Part shown: in pieces, positions 17,335 through 26,862 of the stretch | Position numbering within the stretch: the first letter of the stretch is position 1 | Layout: each line of letters begins with the position of its first letter | From: Cyclobacterium amurskyense | Lineage (GTDB): Bacteria; Bacteroidota; Bacteroidia; Cytophagales; Cyclobacteriaceae | Direction of reading: 5' to 3' | Assembly: GCF_001050135.1 (NCBI RefSeq) | Contig: NZ_CP012040.1 | Coordinates: 3,365,001 to 3,429,000 of the forward strand | Length of the DNA stretch: 64,000 bases | Made by a program: the position numbers and the translations under genes | The notes under the pieces: model-generated | The model's database searches: none | What the model saw: only the letters and a program-made list of their open reading frames with translations | What the model was told of the DNA's origin: nothing

Positions 17335-18777
17335 ATGGATATTAATGGTTGGCTAACAGTAATCACAGTATTTATGGCTGTCTTTACGTTATTGCCTAAG
17401 GAGGATTTATTTCTGCGATTTCAGAGAACAAGTAAGATTTTAATAGTTTTATTTTTGTTAATCAATGTTGTAATTGTTCCTTATTTGCTATTTTTTGAGG
17501 AGTTAATTCATCGATTTGGATTTTTCGAACACTTCACTGTTTCTTGGGGATTTGACTCGGAAAATATAGCTTTTGCATTATTCTACATATCTTTCATTTG
17601 GCTTTTATTTCGTTTGTTTCTTATTAAATCTAAACCTAAAGCTGATAGAGAATCTATTGACTTTTTCGCCCAATTACTCAATGAAAAGCCATTCGAAGAA
17701 TTCTTTAAATTATTTACTAAATACACACCTGATAAATACATTTCAGATGATTGGGAAAACTATAAACAATTGCTTTTTAGCCCAAAATTTTTGAATAAGA
17801 TTTTAGAAAGCAGACCTTCGTACCTCCTACAATTTTGGGGAAAGTTTAATAGTGAAAATGATTTCCAATCAATTTTTCGATTATTCCTTGAAAACCCAAA
17901 TTCCGTATATTACTCTGAGATAAAAGAACATTGGAATAGTTACAGTTTGCTTGACGACAAACCATTCTTAAACACGATTTTAAAAGAAAATTTACAACAA
18001 TCAATACATAATGGAATACTTATGGTTTTTTCTGACCATGTTTTACAACATTTACAGTCAGAGCATGGAAAAAAGGGAATTTACAATCAAGAACATTACC
18101 ATACACGGTTAAAAGAAGAAGAAGGTTTTGATTTACCAATGTACTTTCATATACGTTTCATTGGACTTATGTATTCTTCGGCAATTGAGAATAAAATAGA
18201 TATTTCAACAATATCTCATAGGTATACAAATATGCAAACCATTTATTCAAGTATTGTGAAGCAAATGGTTAACAATATATTGGTAGTAGAAGAAAACTCT
18301 AATAAAGAATATCCCTCAAACTATCATTGGCTTATTAGTGAAATTTTTGATTTACAAAGTAATTGGTTGACGTTATTTAGTGATGAATTTTACGATACAC
18401 AACGCTATTTTGATGAAAGTAGTAGTTATATTTCTTTTATTCCTTTTTCAATGTCCCTCTGTATGTCGGAATTGTATAGAGGATTAAGTAATGGGAAAAT
18501 TACTTTAGAATATTTGAATCGTCAAATTTATTATAATATCCTTTCACATTACTATAGCATTAATTTAAATGACTTTATGAGAACAGCAATTGAAGAAAAT
18601 ATTATAGGAAAAATACCTAAAGAACACCTTAAACCAATCCTTAATAATTCTCTTGATAAAAAATTTGCTAAGAATTATAATGACTTAATTGCTGAAAATT
18701 TCGGATTGGTAAATGAAAAAGAAAAGGAAATTCTACAAAGATTATTAAGATTTTTAAGGAGCAATGACAAGATATAA
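17335..18777 (+). CDS. Hypothetical membrane-anchored protein (480 aa)
   Basis: I do not recognise the family. Three hydrophobic segments (about residues 5-20, 33-55 and 78-98) anchor a soluble domain of nearly 380 residues rich in Phe, Tyr, Asn, Lys and Glu, predicted largely helical. There is no signal peptide cleavage site and no catalytic motif that I can see. Its base composition is clearly more AT-rich than the metabolic genes around it. It follows copy 1 of repeat E and is followed directly by a hairpin and a group II intron, so it looks like acquired cargo. Confidence 0.6.
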   Translation: MDINGWLTVITVFMAVFTLLPKEDLFLRFQRTSKILIVLFLLINVVIVPYLLFFEELIHRFGFFEHFTVSWGFDSENIAFALFYISFIWLLFRLFLIKSKPKADRESIDFFAQLLNEKPFEEFFKLFTKYTPDKYISDDWENYKQLLFSPKFLNKILESRPSYLLQFWGKFNSENDFQSIFRLFLENPNSVYYSEIKEHWNSYSLLDDKPFLNTILKENLQQSIHNGILMVFSDHVLQHLQSEHGKKGIYNQEHYHTRLKEEEGFDLPMYFHIRFIGLMYSSAIENKIDISTISHRYTNMQTIYSSIVKQMVNNILVVEENSNKEYPSNYHWLISEIFDLQSNWLTLFSDEFYDTQRYFDESSSYISFIPFSMSLCMSELYRGLSNGKITLEYLNRQIYYNILSHYYSINLNDFMRTAIEENIIGKIPKEHLKPILNNSLDKKFAKNYNDLIAENFGLVNEKEKEILQRLLRFLRSNDKI

Positions 18778-19014
18778 ATAGCCTGCAGCCAATAACTAAG
18801 CATTCTGACGGCTGGAACAGCCTAGTCTGAATGCAGTGTGTGTGCCCAGCATGGGCATCTGGTATCGAAGATACCAAATTATTCCAGAGGGTGAAAGTCC
18901 CTTATGTGCGGGAATTAATGTCCCGAAGCATTAGCAAGTCGCAAGGTGGTTTGCCGTGAGGTAAGCACTGAAGGAAGCGAGACTGCAAACCCCGGTTCCA
19001 ACGAACAGAGCCTG

Positions 19015-19029
19015 TCCCGATTATCGGGA
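19015..19029. repeat. Short CCCG...CGGG palindrome inside the intron ribozyme
   Basis: TCCCGATTATCGGGA is a perfect palindrome around a central T, located in the non-coding 5' part of the group II intron between GAGCCTG and AACTGG. It resembles the palindromes at 20426, 29967 and 30652 and may be an inserted element. Confidence 0.55.
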
Positions 19030-19360
19030 AACTGGATACGGAGGCCGGTAAGGTAGGATGAGGTAGCACACCATACTGACGTCCAAAGGTTGGGTAACTA
19101 ACAGGTGTCTTACCGGTAGATCCAGTGGATATTGGGGGAAGGAATATGCCATTACCTGGGGAGGTCTTGGAATAGATTCAGTTTCTATGTGCCAAGAAGT
19201 CAGCAGAAGTCATATTAGTTATCGGAAACGAGCTGTAAGAGCTACAGAGGTCTCACTTGATAATGAAGGACTGAACATTGAATCGCGTCTTAATTCGGTT
19301 TGGAATGCTGAGAAATTTGTATAGCCTAACCTTAAGCGGACAGACAAGGAAGAGAAAGCA

Positions 19361-20649
19361 ATGATAGCGAAAGTACTACAATCCAAAAATCTTTATAGGG
19401 CCTATCGTCAAGTGGTAGGAAACCAAGGGTCTGCAGGAGTAGACGGTATGGAAGTGAATGGTTTGAAGTTCTTTATAGACCAATATAAACCATCTTTAGT
19501 AACGGAAATTCTTAGCAGGGAATATGTGCCGAAAGCTATCAGAGGGGTGGAAATCCCCAAGAGTAACAGGAAGACTAGATTACTAGGAATTCCATGTGTT
19601 GTGGACAGGTGGCTTCAACAGGGGGTTAGTCAACAACTTGCTGTCCAATTCGAATTAGATTTTGAAGAAGAAAGCTATGGTTTCCGTCCTGGAAAGAATC
19701 TTCACGGAGCAGTAACCCAATCTCTTAATAACATCAATGATGGCTATCAGGACATTGTGGATATTGATCTGAAAGGGTTTTTCGATGAAGTACAGCACTA
19801 CAAACTACTGCAACTAATCTATAATAAAGTAAAATGCCCGACAATCTTGTGGCTGATTCGAAAATTGTTGAGAGCACCGATCCAGATTAATGGGAAGCTG
19901 CACAAACGCAGAAAAGGATTGCCACAGGGAAGTCCCCTGAGTCCGCTGTTATCTAATATTCTCTTGGATAAACTGGACAAATACCTAAAAAGTAAAGGGT
20001 TGAAATTCGTTCGTTATGCTGACGATTTTAGTGTTTATACGAAATCCAAGGCAGAGGCCCGAAAGGTGGGAAATGAAGTTTACTTGTTCCTCAAAAACAA
20101 GCTGGAATTGCCCATTAACAGGGAAAAGAGCGGTATTAGAAGACCTACAAAATTCGTGTTGCTTGGACATGGATTTACTCCTACTTACGGGAAAAGGGAA
20201 AAAGGCGATTACCAATTAGTTGTCAAGAAAGGTAGTTGGGAGAATCTAAGGCGAAAACTTAAAGGCATTACCAAGAAAACGTTGCCATACAGTTTTAAAG
20301 TGCGGCTTTATAAACTCAGAGAGGTATGGATGGGCTGGATAAACAATTATCGTTTGGCCAATATAAAATCCAAACTTATTAAGCTTGATGAGTGGTTGAG
20401 GAATCGTCTGAGATACTGTATTTGGTCCCGGTCGACCGGGAGAAAAAGCCAGTGCGGAAACGTAAAAATCTGATAAGGTTGGGAGTTTCACAAGGTTTAG
20501 CGTATGCTTGGAGTAGGACCAGAAAAGGAGGATGGGCAGTAGCTCAAAGCCCAATTTTGGGAACCACGATTACTCTTTCAAGACTCCGAAGAAAAGGTTA
20601 TCAAAGTATGCAGGATTATTACTTGAAATTTAAACCTGAGATTCAATGA
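19361..20649 (+). pseudogene. ltrA: Group II intron-encoded reverse transcriptase/maturase, frameshifted by a 17-bp palindrome
   Basis: An RT with SYGFRPGKNLHGAV, the DIDLKGFFDEV block, GLPQGSPLSPLLSNILL and the catalytic YADD, followed by the maturase domain X. Frame 1 reads to 20473 and carries all RT blocks but loses the C-terminus. The missing end (NLIRLGVSQGLAYAWSRT to the stop at 20649) is in another frame. Removing TCCCGGTCGACCGGGAG (20426-20442) joins the frames exactly as CIWKKPVRKRKN, the expected family sequence. No HNH endonuclease domain is present. The RT part may still be made as a 370-aa truncated product. Confidence 0.88.
20426..20442. repeat. 17-bp palindromic insertion in the intron RT gene
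   Basis: TCCCGGTCGACCGGGA is a perfect 16-bp palindrome. Together with the next G it makes a 17-base insertion that shifts the reading frame of the reverse transcriptase. Deleting it restores an uninterrupted and family-like protein, so it is best read as a recent insertion. Confidence 0.75.
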
Positions 20650-20782
20650 ACCGCCGTATACGAGAACCGTACGTACGGTGGTGTGAGAGGCGCATCGTGG
20701 GCTTTTGGCTCACGACCGTCTACTCGATTGAACCTTGAGAAATGTACAGGGTCAACTTCAATAAAATATTTCAGGTGATGTT

Positions 20783-20945
20783 TACTTTTCTATTATAACT
20801 ACTTACCCTATAATCACCAGTGGCTGAACCTGCCCAGTCATATGAAGTTTGCCGGAAAGTTGTCCGACTAATATTTAATAAAATTTATAAACTTTCTGCA
20901 TTTTGGGTCCAAGTTATGCTAGGCTAAACTTGAACCAGAGGGGGC
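20783..20945. repeat. 163-bp dispersed repeat F, copy 1
   Basis: It shares its sequence with 27765-27930: both start TACTTTTCTATTATAAC, contain GTTTGCCGGAAAGTT and end AAACTTGAACCAGAGGGGGC. Near the right end CAAGTT and AACTTG form a hairpin. This copy begins about 55 bases after the intron end. The two copies are in the same orientation and flank 7 kb holding peroxiredoxin, TA, S9 and hydrolase genes. Confidence 0.75.
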
Positions 20946-20947
20946 CA

Positions 20948-21049
20948 ATAAATTACAAAACCATTCAAGGACGATTGGAAATATTAGAAAAAGCAGGGGA
21001 AATTGAATATTCTGAACCTTGTCTTTCTGAAAAACACCGAATGGATTAA
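20948..21049 (+). pseudogene. C-terminal remnant of an unidentified protein
   Basis: An open stretch of 33 codons with no start (INYKTIQGRLEILEKAGEIE and on to a TAA) begins right after repeat F. It looks like the winged-helix end of a longer protein cut by a rearrangement. The family is not identified. Confidence 0.3.
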
Positions 21050-21179
21050 ATTAGACAATAATGAGATAAAAAAATGAATCTTTGAGTTGTAACTATATTG
21101 GATTAAAGAAAAACTATGGGAAAATTAAAAGAACAAACAGATGCTAAAATTGAAGCAGGGCGAAAGATAGCCTGACTTT

Positions 21180-21764
21180 ATGAAAGGTGTTGATGAAATA
21201 ATTATTAAGGCAAAAGCTTTCCAACAGGGAAAGAATGCGATTAAAATTGGGGCAAAAGCGCCAATTTTCGAGCTACCTAACCCACAGGGGAATACCATTT
21301 CCTTAACTTCTTTATTGAATAAAGGGCCTGTTGTGATTACATTTTATCGCGGAAGTTGGTGTCCTTACTGTAACTTACAGCTAAGAGCCTTAGAAGCCAA
21401 ATTGAGTGATATCCATGAATTAGGCGCTACATTAGTTGCCATCAGTCCTGAAGTGCCTGACGGGTCAATGACAGAAAATGAAATTAGTAAAATGGAATTT
21501 ATTGTATTGTCTGACCAAGATGCCAAGGTGGCTTCAAAATATGGTGTTGCTTGGGAGGTACCGGAATTTTTGATTGAACATATGCGAGTAGATCGTAAAA
21601 TTGATTTGGAAAAAATCAATAACGGTAATGGCACCATATTACCACTTCCTGCCACTTTTGTGTTAGGAAGTGACGGGGTGGTCAAGTGGAGCTATGTCAA
21701 TGTTGATTATAGAACACGTTCAGAACCTGATGAGATTATTGAGGCCTTAAAAAATCTATCTTAG
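21180..21764 (+). CDS. Peroxiredoxin-like protein (AhpC/TSA), probably 5'-frameshifted
   Basis: The thioredoxin-fold protein carries PVVITFYRGSWCPYCNLQLRA with a redox-active CxxC at about residue 64, and continues with LVAISPEVPD and PATFVLGSDGVVKW. It reduces peroxides or acts as a thiol oxidoreductase in the cytoplasm. The ATG at 21180 gives 194 aa. Relatives have about 20 more residues at the N-terminus, and such a stretch (MGKLKEQTDAKIEAGRKI) is encoded from 21116 in another frame. Dropping one G near 21170 joins the frames, so the gene may carry a 1-base insertion or a sequencing error. Confidence 0.8.
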   Translation: MKGVDEIIIKAKAFQQGKNAIKIGAKAPIFELPNPQGNTISLTSLLNKGPVVITFYRGSWCPYCNLQLRALEAKLSDIHELGATLVAISPEVPDGSMTENEISKMEFIVLSDQDAKVASKYGVAWEVPEFLIEHMRVDRKIDLEKINNGNGTILPLPATFVLGSDGVVKWSYVNVDYRTRSEPDEIIEALKNLS

Positions 21765-21959
21765 GGAAAATTACTTACTGAAGTTCCTGAACCCCATAAA
21801 GAGCAAGAATTGCTTGTAATTTGAAACCTTTATGATGGTACTCCTGTTACTGCAGTAAACTGATGGTCCTATAAAACCCAACGTCGTATAAGTGAAATCA
21901 TAGTTAAGTGTTGCGTATAACGTATGATATTTTTAAATTTGTACGTACAATTTAGAGCT

Positions 21960-22202
21960 ATGGATTCAAAACTGACCTTAAAACTTGATAATGGTGTAAT
22001 TGAGCGTGCGAAGATGTACGCCAAAGAACAGAACATTAGCTTGTCAAAATTAATTGAAAATTATTTGGATGCACTTACAAAGGGAAATGCTGGAAAGGCA
22101 GAAGTAAGCCCGTTGGTCGAGAGTTTAACAGGTGTGGTTAAATTGAAAGAAGGTGCAGAGAATAGAAAATACATTGATTATTTATCCAATAAGTATAACT
22201 AA
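21960..22202 (+). CDS. Antitoxin of a PIN-domain toxin-antitoxin pair (DUF6364-like)
   Basis: Starting at the ATG at 21960 the protein has 80 aa with a ribbon-helix-helix-like N-terminus (SKLTLKLDNGVIERAKMYAKE) followed by SLSKLIENYLD. That arrangement is typical of RHH antitoxins paired with PIN toxins. The C-terminus is charged and would wrap around the toxin. Its stop overlaps the toxin's ATG as TAATG, so translation is coupled. It probably represses its own promoter. The frame is open 12 codons further up. Confidence 0.8.
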   Translation: MDSKLTLKLDNGVIERAKMYAKEQNISLSKLIENYLDALTKGNAGKAEVSPLVESLTGVVKLKEGAENRKYIDYLSNKYN

Positions 22203-22615
22203 TGGATAGAATACTTGTAGATACCAATGTGGTTTTGGATTTATTAGGGAAACGGGAAAGTTTTTTAAAAGAGGCTCAGGAGCTATTTACCCTGAGTGAT
22301 AAAGGAAAGGTGAAATTATTTGTGTCAGCACTTACTTTTGCCAATACCTATTATATCCTTTCTCAGCAATTGAAGGTTTCAAGTGCGAGAAAGGTACTTA
22401 GGCAGTTCAAGGTATTGGTTGAAGTTGTTCCCATAGATGATAAGGTGATTGAATTGGCGCTTGATTCGGAATTTAAAGATTTTGAAGATGCGATACAGTA
22501 TTATTCTGCTATTGAAAATGGAGTTAGAATAATCATTACGAGAAACCAAAAAGATTTTAAGCATTCGAAGATTCCAGTATTGTCTGCCAAGGAATACCTC
22601 GGAATGAAAGGATGA
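22202..22615 (+). CDS. PIN domain ribonuclease toxin (VapC-like)
   Basis: The 137-aa protein is a single PIN domain. The first acidic residue is in ILVDTNVVLDLL, a Glu is in KEAQELF, and the later acidic cluster is in DSEFKDFEDAIQYYSA, followed by the ITRNQKDF motif near residue 122. PIN toxins cleave RNA, often tRNA or rRNA. It follows the RHH antitoxin with a 1-base overlap of stop and start, the usual VapBC-like order. Confidence 0.85.
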   Translation: MDRILVDTNVVLDLLGKRESFLKEAQELFTLSDKGKVKLFVSALTFANTYYILSQQLKVSSARKVLRQFKVLVEVVPIDDKVIELALDSEFKDFEDAIQYYSAIENGVRIIITRNQKDFKHSKIPVLSAKEYLGMKG

Positions 22616-22758
22616 CAAAGCTTACGGGGAAAATATCCATATTCTTGTATCCATCCGAAAATAAGATCTTTTGTAAATGCTAGTCTGTTATAAACTGGTG
22701 ACATTAAAACAAGTAGGAGGTAGATCCGATATTTTGCACATTTACTAAAGCGTATTAA

Positions 22759-23175
22759 ATGAGGGGTTTTACAATCCTATTTTTTCTAACCATGATCATT
22801 TATACCTCCCATGGTCAAACTGGAGATCCTTATTATCTAGGTCTCAATAATTATCATCGATTAAAATTACCTCCTACTCTTCGTGTTGAAGGAATTAACG
22901 GTAAAATTATTACTCATTTAAAAATGGACACCCATGCTAATATTGTAAATATTGAATGGGTAGTGTTATTATTAAAAGACGGTGGAGGAAATTGGTTTAT
23001 TCAGTATAGAGATGCTATAAATAAAGGCCATAAATGGAAGGATTATCCTCTCCCGATAAGACCATATGTTGATCTAATAGATGAAAAAATAAAAGAACTT
23101 GAGTTTAAAAGAGATGAACGAATACCAATACCTGCTGGCGATTGGCACTTTACCATTCCATATCAGGTTTTCTAA
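22759..23175 (+). CDS. Hypothetical secreted protein (138 aa)
   Basis: A signal peptide (hydrophobic residues 4-17, cut near SHGQ) precedes a small domain with aromatic and charged residues such as GGNWFIQYRDAINKG. I recognise no family. It stands alone between the PIN toxin and the convergent S9 peptidase gene. Confidence 0.55.
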   Translation: MRGFTILFFLTMIIYTSHGQTGDPYYLGLNNYHRLKLPPTLRVEGINGKIITHLKMDTHANIVNIEWVVLLLKDGGGNWFIQYRDAINKGHKWKDYPLPIRPYVDLIDEKIKELEFKRDERIPIPAGDWHFTIPYQVF

Positions 23176-23251
23176 AAACTTGTATCATACGTCCTGGCAA
23201 TAATCGCAAATGATTATTTTAAAACCTAAATAGGTTACAAACATTCCTCTT

Positions 23252-25414
23252 CTACTCACTTTTCCCTCCAAAATCCACCCCCATATTATAAAGGGTAAAG
23301 GCAAAGATATCTGCCTGTTCCTCAATCACCTTCGAAGTAGGCTTGCCTGCACCATGTCCTGCATTGGTTTCGATTCGGATCAATACGGGCAATTCTCCTT
23401 TATGGGCTTCCTGAAGTGCTGCAGCAAATTTAAAGGAATGTGCAGGAACCACACGGTCATCATGGTCGGCCGTAGTGACCAAAGTTGCCGGGTAGGCTGT
23501 TCCTTGCTTCAAGGCATGAACAGGTGAATAACTTTTTAGGTACCGGTACATCTCTTCACTCTCATCTGCAGTTCCGTAATCATAGGCCCATCCTGCCCCT
23601 GCAGTAAACTGATGGTACCTTAGCATGTCCATAACTCCTACAGCAGGCAAAGCCACTCTGGCAAGATCAGGTCTTTGGATCATCGTAGCGCCCACGAGTA
23701 AACCACCATTGCTACCGCCTTTGATGGCCAAGTAGTCACTTGAAGTGTATCCTTCATGAATTAAATACTCTCCCGCAGCTATGAAATCATCAAATACATT
23801 TTGCTTCTGAAGTTTAGTGCCAGCCTTGTGCCAATTTTCACCATATTCTCCACCTCCCCTGATATTAGGGACAGCATAAATACCACCATTTTCTAACCAT
23901 ACGGTATTGGCTATGCTGAAAGCAGGTGTGAGGCTAATGTTAAAACCGCCATATCCGTACAATATTGTAGGGTTCTTGCCATTCAAGGCCAAGCCTTTTT
24001 TATGGGTGATGATCATAGGTACTTTAGTGCCATCCTTGGAAGTGTAAAAAACCTGATGGCTTTCATAGGCCTCTGGGTCAAAATCCAGTTGGGGTTGTCG
24101 GTAAAGTTTACTCTTCCCTTCTCTTATTGAATAACGATAAATGCTTCCCGGTTGCACATAGGAAGTGAAGGAATAATAAATGCTGTCTTGCGTTTTTTTG
24201 GAGGAGAAACCACTAACAGTACCTGCTCCGGGAAGTTCGATTCTGCTTTCTTCCTTGCCTTCATAGTCATATTGGCGAATTTCGCTGATGGCGTCTTTTA
24301 AGTAAGTAGCAAATAGCTTCCCACCACCTTTGGATACTTGCATGACTTGTTCTTTTTCAGGAACAAGCACCTGCCATTTTTCCGGTTCGGGATTGTTCAG
24401 GTCAATTTTTACCAGTTGGTTGTTGGGTGCATCCTTGTTGGTTTGGACCAACAGCCATCCTTCCCGATGATCCAAAACGCCATGGTTGTTGTCCATGTTT
24501 GCTACGATGGGCTTGATGGTACTACCTGCTTTGCTTAAATCTTTGATGTACAATTCGTTTCCAGTGGTGCTGTTAGCAGCACTAATAACAAGGACTTGAC
24601 CATCCTCCGTAACAGTACATGAAACATACCTTTTAGGTGTTTCATCATTTCCAAATACCAGTACATCTTCAGCTTGTGTGGTACCCAATTCGTGGAAATA
24701 AAGCCTGTGATCATTGGTCAATGCAGAAAGCTTGGATCCGTCAGGTTGGGCATAGGTACTGTAGTAAAAGCCTTTTTTTCCTTCCCATGAAATGCCTGTG
24801 AATTTGGCATCCTTGATTTGATCTTTTAGTAAGGTCTTGCTTTCGGTGTCCATGACATAGATATCCCTCCAATCCGATCCTGCGACAGAAACAGCATAGG
24901 CAAATAAACTTCCATCTTTGGTGAAGGCAATACTGGACAAGGAAGTGCTGCCATCTTCAGACAGCTTATTGGGATCCAAAAAGACTTCTTCTTTTCCTTC
25001 ATCCCGTGATCTGTACAGCACAGACTGATTTTGCAGTCCGTCATTCTTAAAGTAATAAGTCCAGTCACCGTAGAAAAAAGGAGCCCCTACTTTCTCATAA
25101 TTCCATACTTTTTCAAGCCTTTCTCTTATGGCCTCTCTAAAAGGGATTTTATCCAAGTAATCAAAAGTGACTTTATTTTGGGCAATCACCCATTCTTTGG
25201 TGTTTTCAGCATAATCGTCCTCTAGCCATCGGTAAGGGTCTGCTACTTCTTCCCCCCAATACAAGTCAACATGATCAGATTTTTCGGTAATTGGGTATTC
25301 CACAGGTATAGGTTTGAAATGGTTTTCATTAGTACATGCCAAGGTCAGAATTGTCAGACACAAAAGACTGTTTTTTTTCAATTTGGGTAATAATATAAAG
25401 TCGTTTTGCATCAT
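23252..25414 (-). CDS. Prolyl oligopeptidase family serine peptidase (S9A), lipoprotein
   Basis: The 720-aa protein has an export signal with a lipobox-like LTLAC near residue 27. A beta-propeller domain (about residues 90-430) follows, then an alpha/beta-hydrolase domain. Catalytic residues are clear: Ser in GGSNGGLLVG, Asp in DHDDRVVPAHS and His in NAGHGAGKP. The N-terminal DPYRWLED motif is typical of prolyl endopeptidases. It would cleave short proline-containing peptides in the periplasm. It is a monocistronic minus-strand gene. Confidence 0.93.
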   Translation of the reverse strand: MMQNDFILLPKLKKNSLLCLTILTLACTNENHFKPIPVEYPITEKSDHVDLYWGEEVADPYRWLEDDYAENTKEWVIAQNKVTFDYLDKIPFREAIRERLEKVWNYEKVGAPFFYGDWTYYFKNDGLQNQSVLYRSRDEGKEEVFLDPNKLSEDGSTSLSSIAFTKDGSLFAYAVSVAGSDWRDIYVMDTESKTLLKDQIKDAKFTGISWEGKKGFYYSTYAQPDGSKLSALTNDHRLYFHELGTTQAEDVLVFGNDETPKRYVSCTVTEDGQVLVISAANSTTGNELYIKDLSKAGSTIKPIVANMDNNHGVLDHREGWLLVQTNKDAPNNQLVKIDLNNPEPEKWQVLVPEKEQVMQVSKGGGKLFATYLKDAISEIRQYDYEGKEESRIELPGAGTVSGFSSKKTQDSIYYSFTSYVQPGSIYRYSIREGKSKLYRQPQLDFDPEAYESHQVFYTSKDGTKVPMIITHKKGLALNGKNPTILYGYGGFNISLTPAFSIANTVWLENGGIYAVPNIRGGGEYGENWHKAGTKLQKQNVFDDFIAAGEYLIHEGYTSSDYLAIKGGSNGGLLVGATMIQRPDLARVALPAVGVMDMLRYHQFTAGAGWAYDYGTADESEEMYRYLKSYSPVHALKQGTAYPATLVTTADHDDRVVPAHSFKFAAALQEAHKGELPVLIRIETNAGHGAGKPTSKVIEEQADIFAFTLYNMGVDFGGKSE

Positions 25415-25730
25415 TTTCCTTTTTATGACATTGACATAAACAATGGCGATTATAAATACATCATTCTTTAAATTTAGGCATTTATTTTTTTGTGTTCAGG
25501 TAATTTTAGAAAAAGGAAGAACCGTAAATGTTAAATTTAGTCGGATATTAGTCGCTTTGCTACTTGGCTGGTTGAAAAATGAGGCAAATCCTTGTGAAGG
25601 AAACCAATTATCACTACAATAAATACCGTCACTTTAAAAGTGAATAAAGTTGGCAGTAAATTTTTTGTCTTTGCTAATTTTGAAAACAAAAGCCAAGCTG
25701 TTTTACCTACTTATCTATCTGAAAAAAACG
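25415..25730 (+). other. Divergent intergenic region with a candidate promoter
   Basis: This 316-base gap separates the S9 peptidase gene from the hydrolase gene. TAATTTTG at 25675-25682 matches the Bacteroidota -7 element TAnnTTTG, with a weak TTGG about 21 bases upstream, and would serve the hydrolase gene. No other structure is evident. Confidence 0.35.
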
Positions 25731-26699
25731 ATGAGAAATAGAAAGTATATTTTAATTGTTGGAATGCTATTCCTCCTATTTGGTGGCTACTTTATTGCTG
25801 ACAAGATGCTTTTCAGTGGGGTTAAACCCAGGGCTGTAGACGGGAATGGTTTTCAAGCAAACTTCTTTGCCAAGGAAAGCATTAAGAATAGCCCCACAGT
25901 AATCTTGATAGGTGGAGGCCAATGGGGAGATTATTGGGGCCAACAATTTGCTCAAAAAGGCTTGGTTGGATTGTCGCTACCTTATATAGGAAAGGAAGGA
26001 TTGCCAGAATTGCCTGAAGGAATTGAGTTGACCTATTTTGAAAATGTCCTCAATTGGCTTAAAGCGCAAACAGAGGTTAATCCAAACAAAATAGTGGTGA
26101 TGGGTGCTTCAAGAAATGCTGAATTAGCGCTGGTGCTTGCCTCAGTATTACCCAAACACATTCGTGGCGTGGTGGCTTATGCCCCAAGTGCTGTGTCTTG
26201 GTCAAATACTGTTTTGCCCTATAATTCCAATGAAATAAAAGCGAGTTGGAAATACAAAGGAATTGATATTCCTTATCTGCCTATGGATAAAATCAAGGGA
26301 AATAAGACCAATAAAATTGAGATGGAAGGCTATTGGTTGGATGGATTGGCGAAAAAAGATTTACTTCAAAAAGCCATGATCAAGGTAGAAAATATTAACG
26401 GGCCTATCCTGCTTTTTTCTGGAACGGATGACAAGGTCTGGCCATCCTCAGTCATGTCAGACTTGATAGAAAAGAGATTGACGGAACATGACTTTGAGCA
26501 TGCCTTTCAGAATATTAAATATGACAATGCGGGACATTTAATTTCTAACAATCCTGAGCATAAAGAGCGCCTTAGAACCGGAAGGGTCAACATTGATGGA
26601 AAAGAGTATACTTATGAATTTGGCGGGACTGAGGGTGGTGATTTCAAAGCAAAACAGGAAGCCAAAATAAAGTTGATGGAATTCATTGATAAGTTATAA
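25731..26699 (+). CDS. Acyl-CoA thioester hydrolase/BAAT C-terminal-like alpha/beta hydrolase
   Basis: The ATG at 25731 (322 aa) gives an N-terminal membrane anchor or signal (residues 5-24). The frame is open to 25650 but the extra residues are not needed. The hydrolase core has the nucleophile elbow VMGASRNAELAL, an Asp in SGTDDKVWPSS and a His in DNAGHLIS, which resemble the BAAT C-terminal family. The substrate is unknown. The nucleophile here is Ser, while animal BAAT uses Cys. It is divergent from the S9 peptidase gene and apparently monocistronic. Confidence 0.75.
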   Translation: MRNRKYILIVGMLFLLFGGYFIADKMLFSGVKPRAVDGNGFQANFFAKESIKNSPTVILIGGGQWGDYWGQQFAQKGLVGLSLPYIGKEGLPELPEGIELTYFENVLNWLKAQTEVNPNKIVVMGASRNAELALVLASVLPKHIRGVVAYAPSAVSWSNTVLPYNSNEIKASWKYKGIDIPYLPMDKIKGNKTNKIEMEGYWLDGLAKKDLLQKAMIKVENINGPILLFSGTDDKVWPSSVMSDLIEKRLTEHDFEHAFQNIKYDNAGHLISNNPEHKERLRTGRVNIDGKEYTYEFGGTEGGDFKAKQEAKIKLMEFIDKL

Positions 26700-26862
26700 A
26701 TTAGAAGAATTGACTTATACAATTGGGGCTCGTGATAGGGCGGGAACCGTTTCCGTATAAAAACTTTCAAATCTTTTTATCAAACATTACCTGAAAAGTA
26801 TCCTTTCAATTCCAAAACAACCCCTTCTATCCTTTCCAATTTGCAATTGGAAATGGACGGAA

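Larger units (their letters stand above)
18840..20728 (+). mobile_element. Group II intron with broken reverse transcriptase
   Basis: The 5' boundary is set by GTGTGCCCAGCATGGGC, a typical GUGYG start of bacterial group II introns. The 3' part shows domain V (about 20651-20694) with CGTACGTACGG and a domain VI ending CTACTCGAT near 20728, matching the usual AY end. The ribozyme 5' domains occupy 18840-19360 and the intron-encoded protein lies at 19361-20649. The intron sits directly behind a hairpin (GCATTC...GAATGC, 18810-18834). Boundaries are accurate to a few bases. Confidence 0.85.

Noticed and set aside
19361..20473. Reading the 370-aa RT as a complete, functional intron protein
   Set aside because: The conserved C-terminal part is present in another frame immediately after a palindromic insertion, so the frame is broken.
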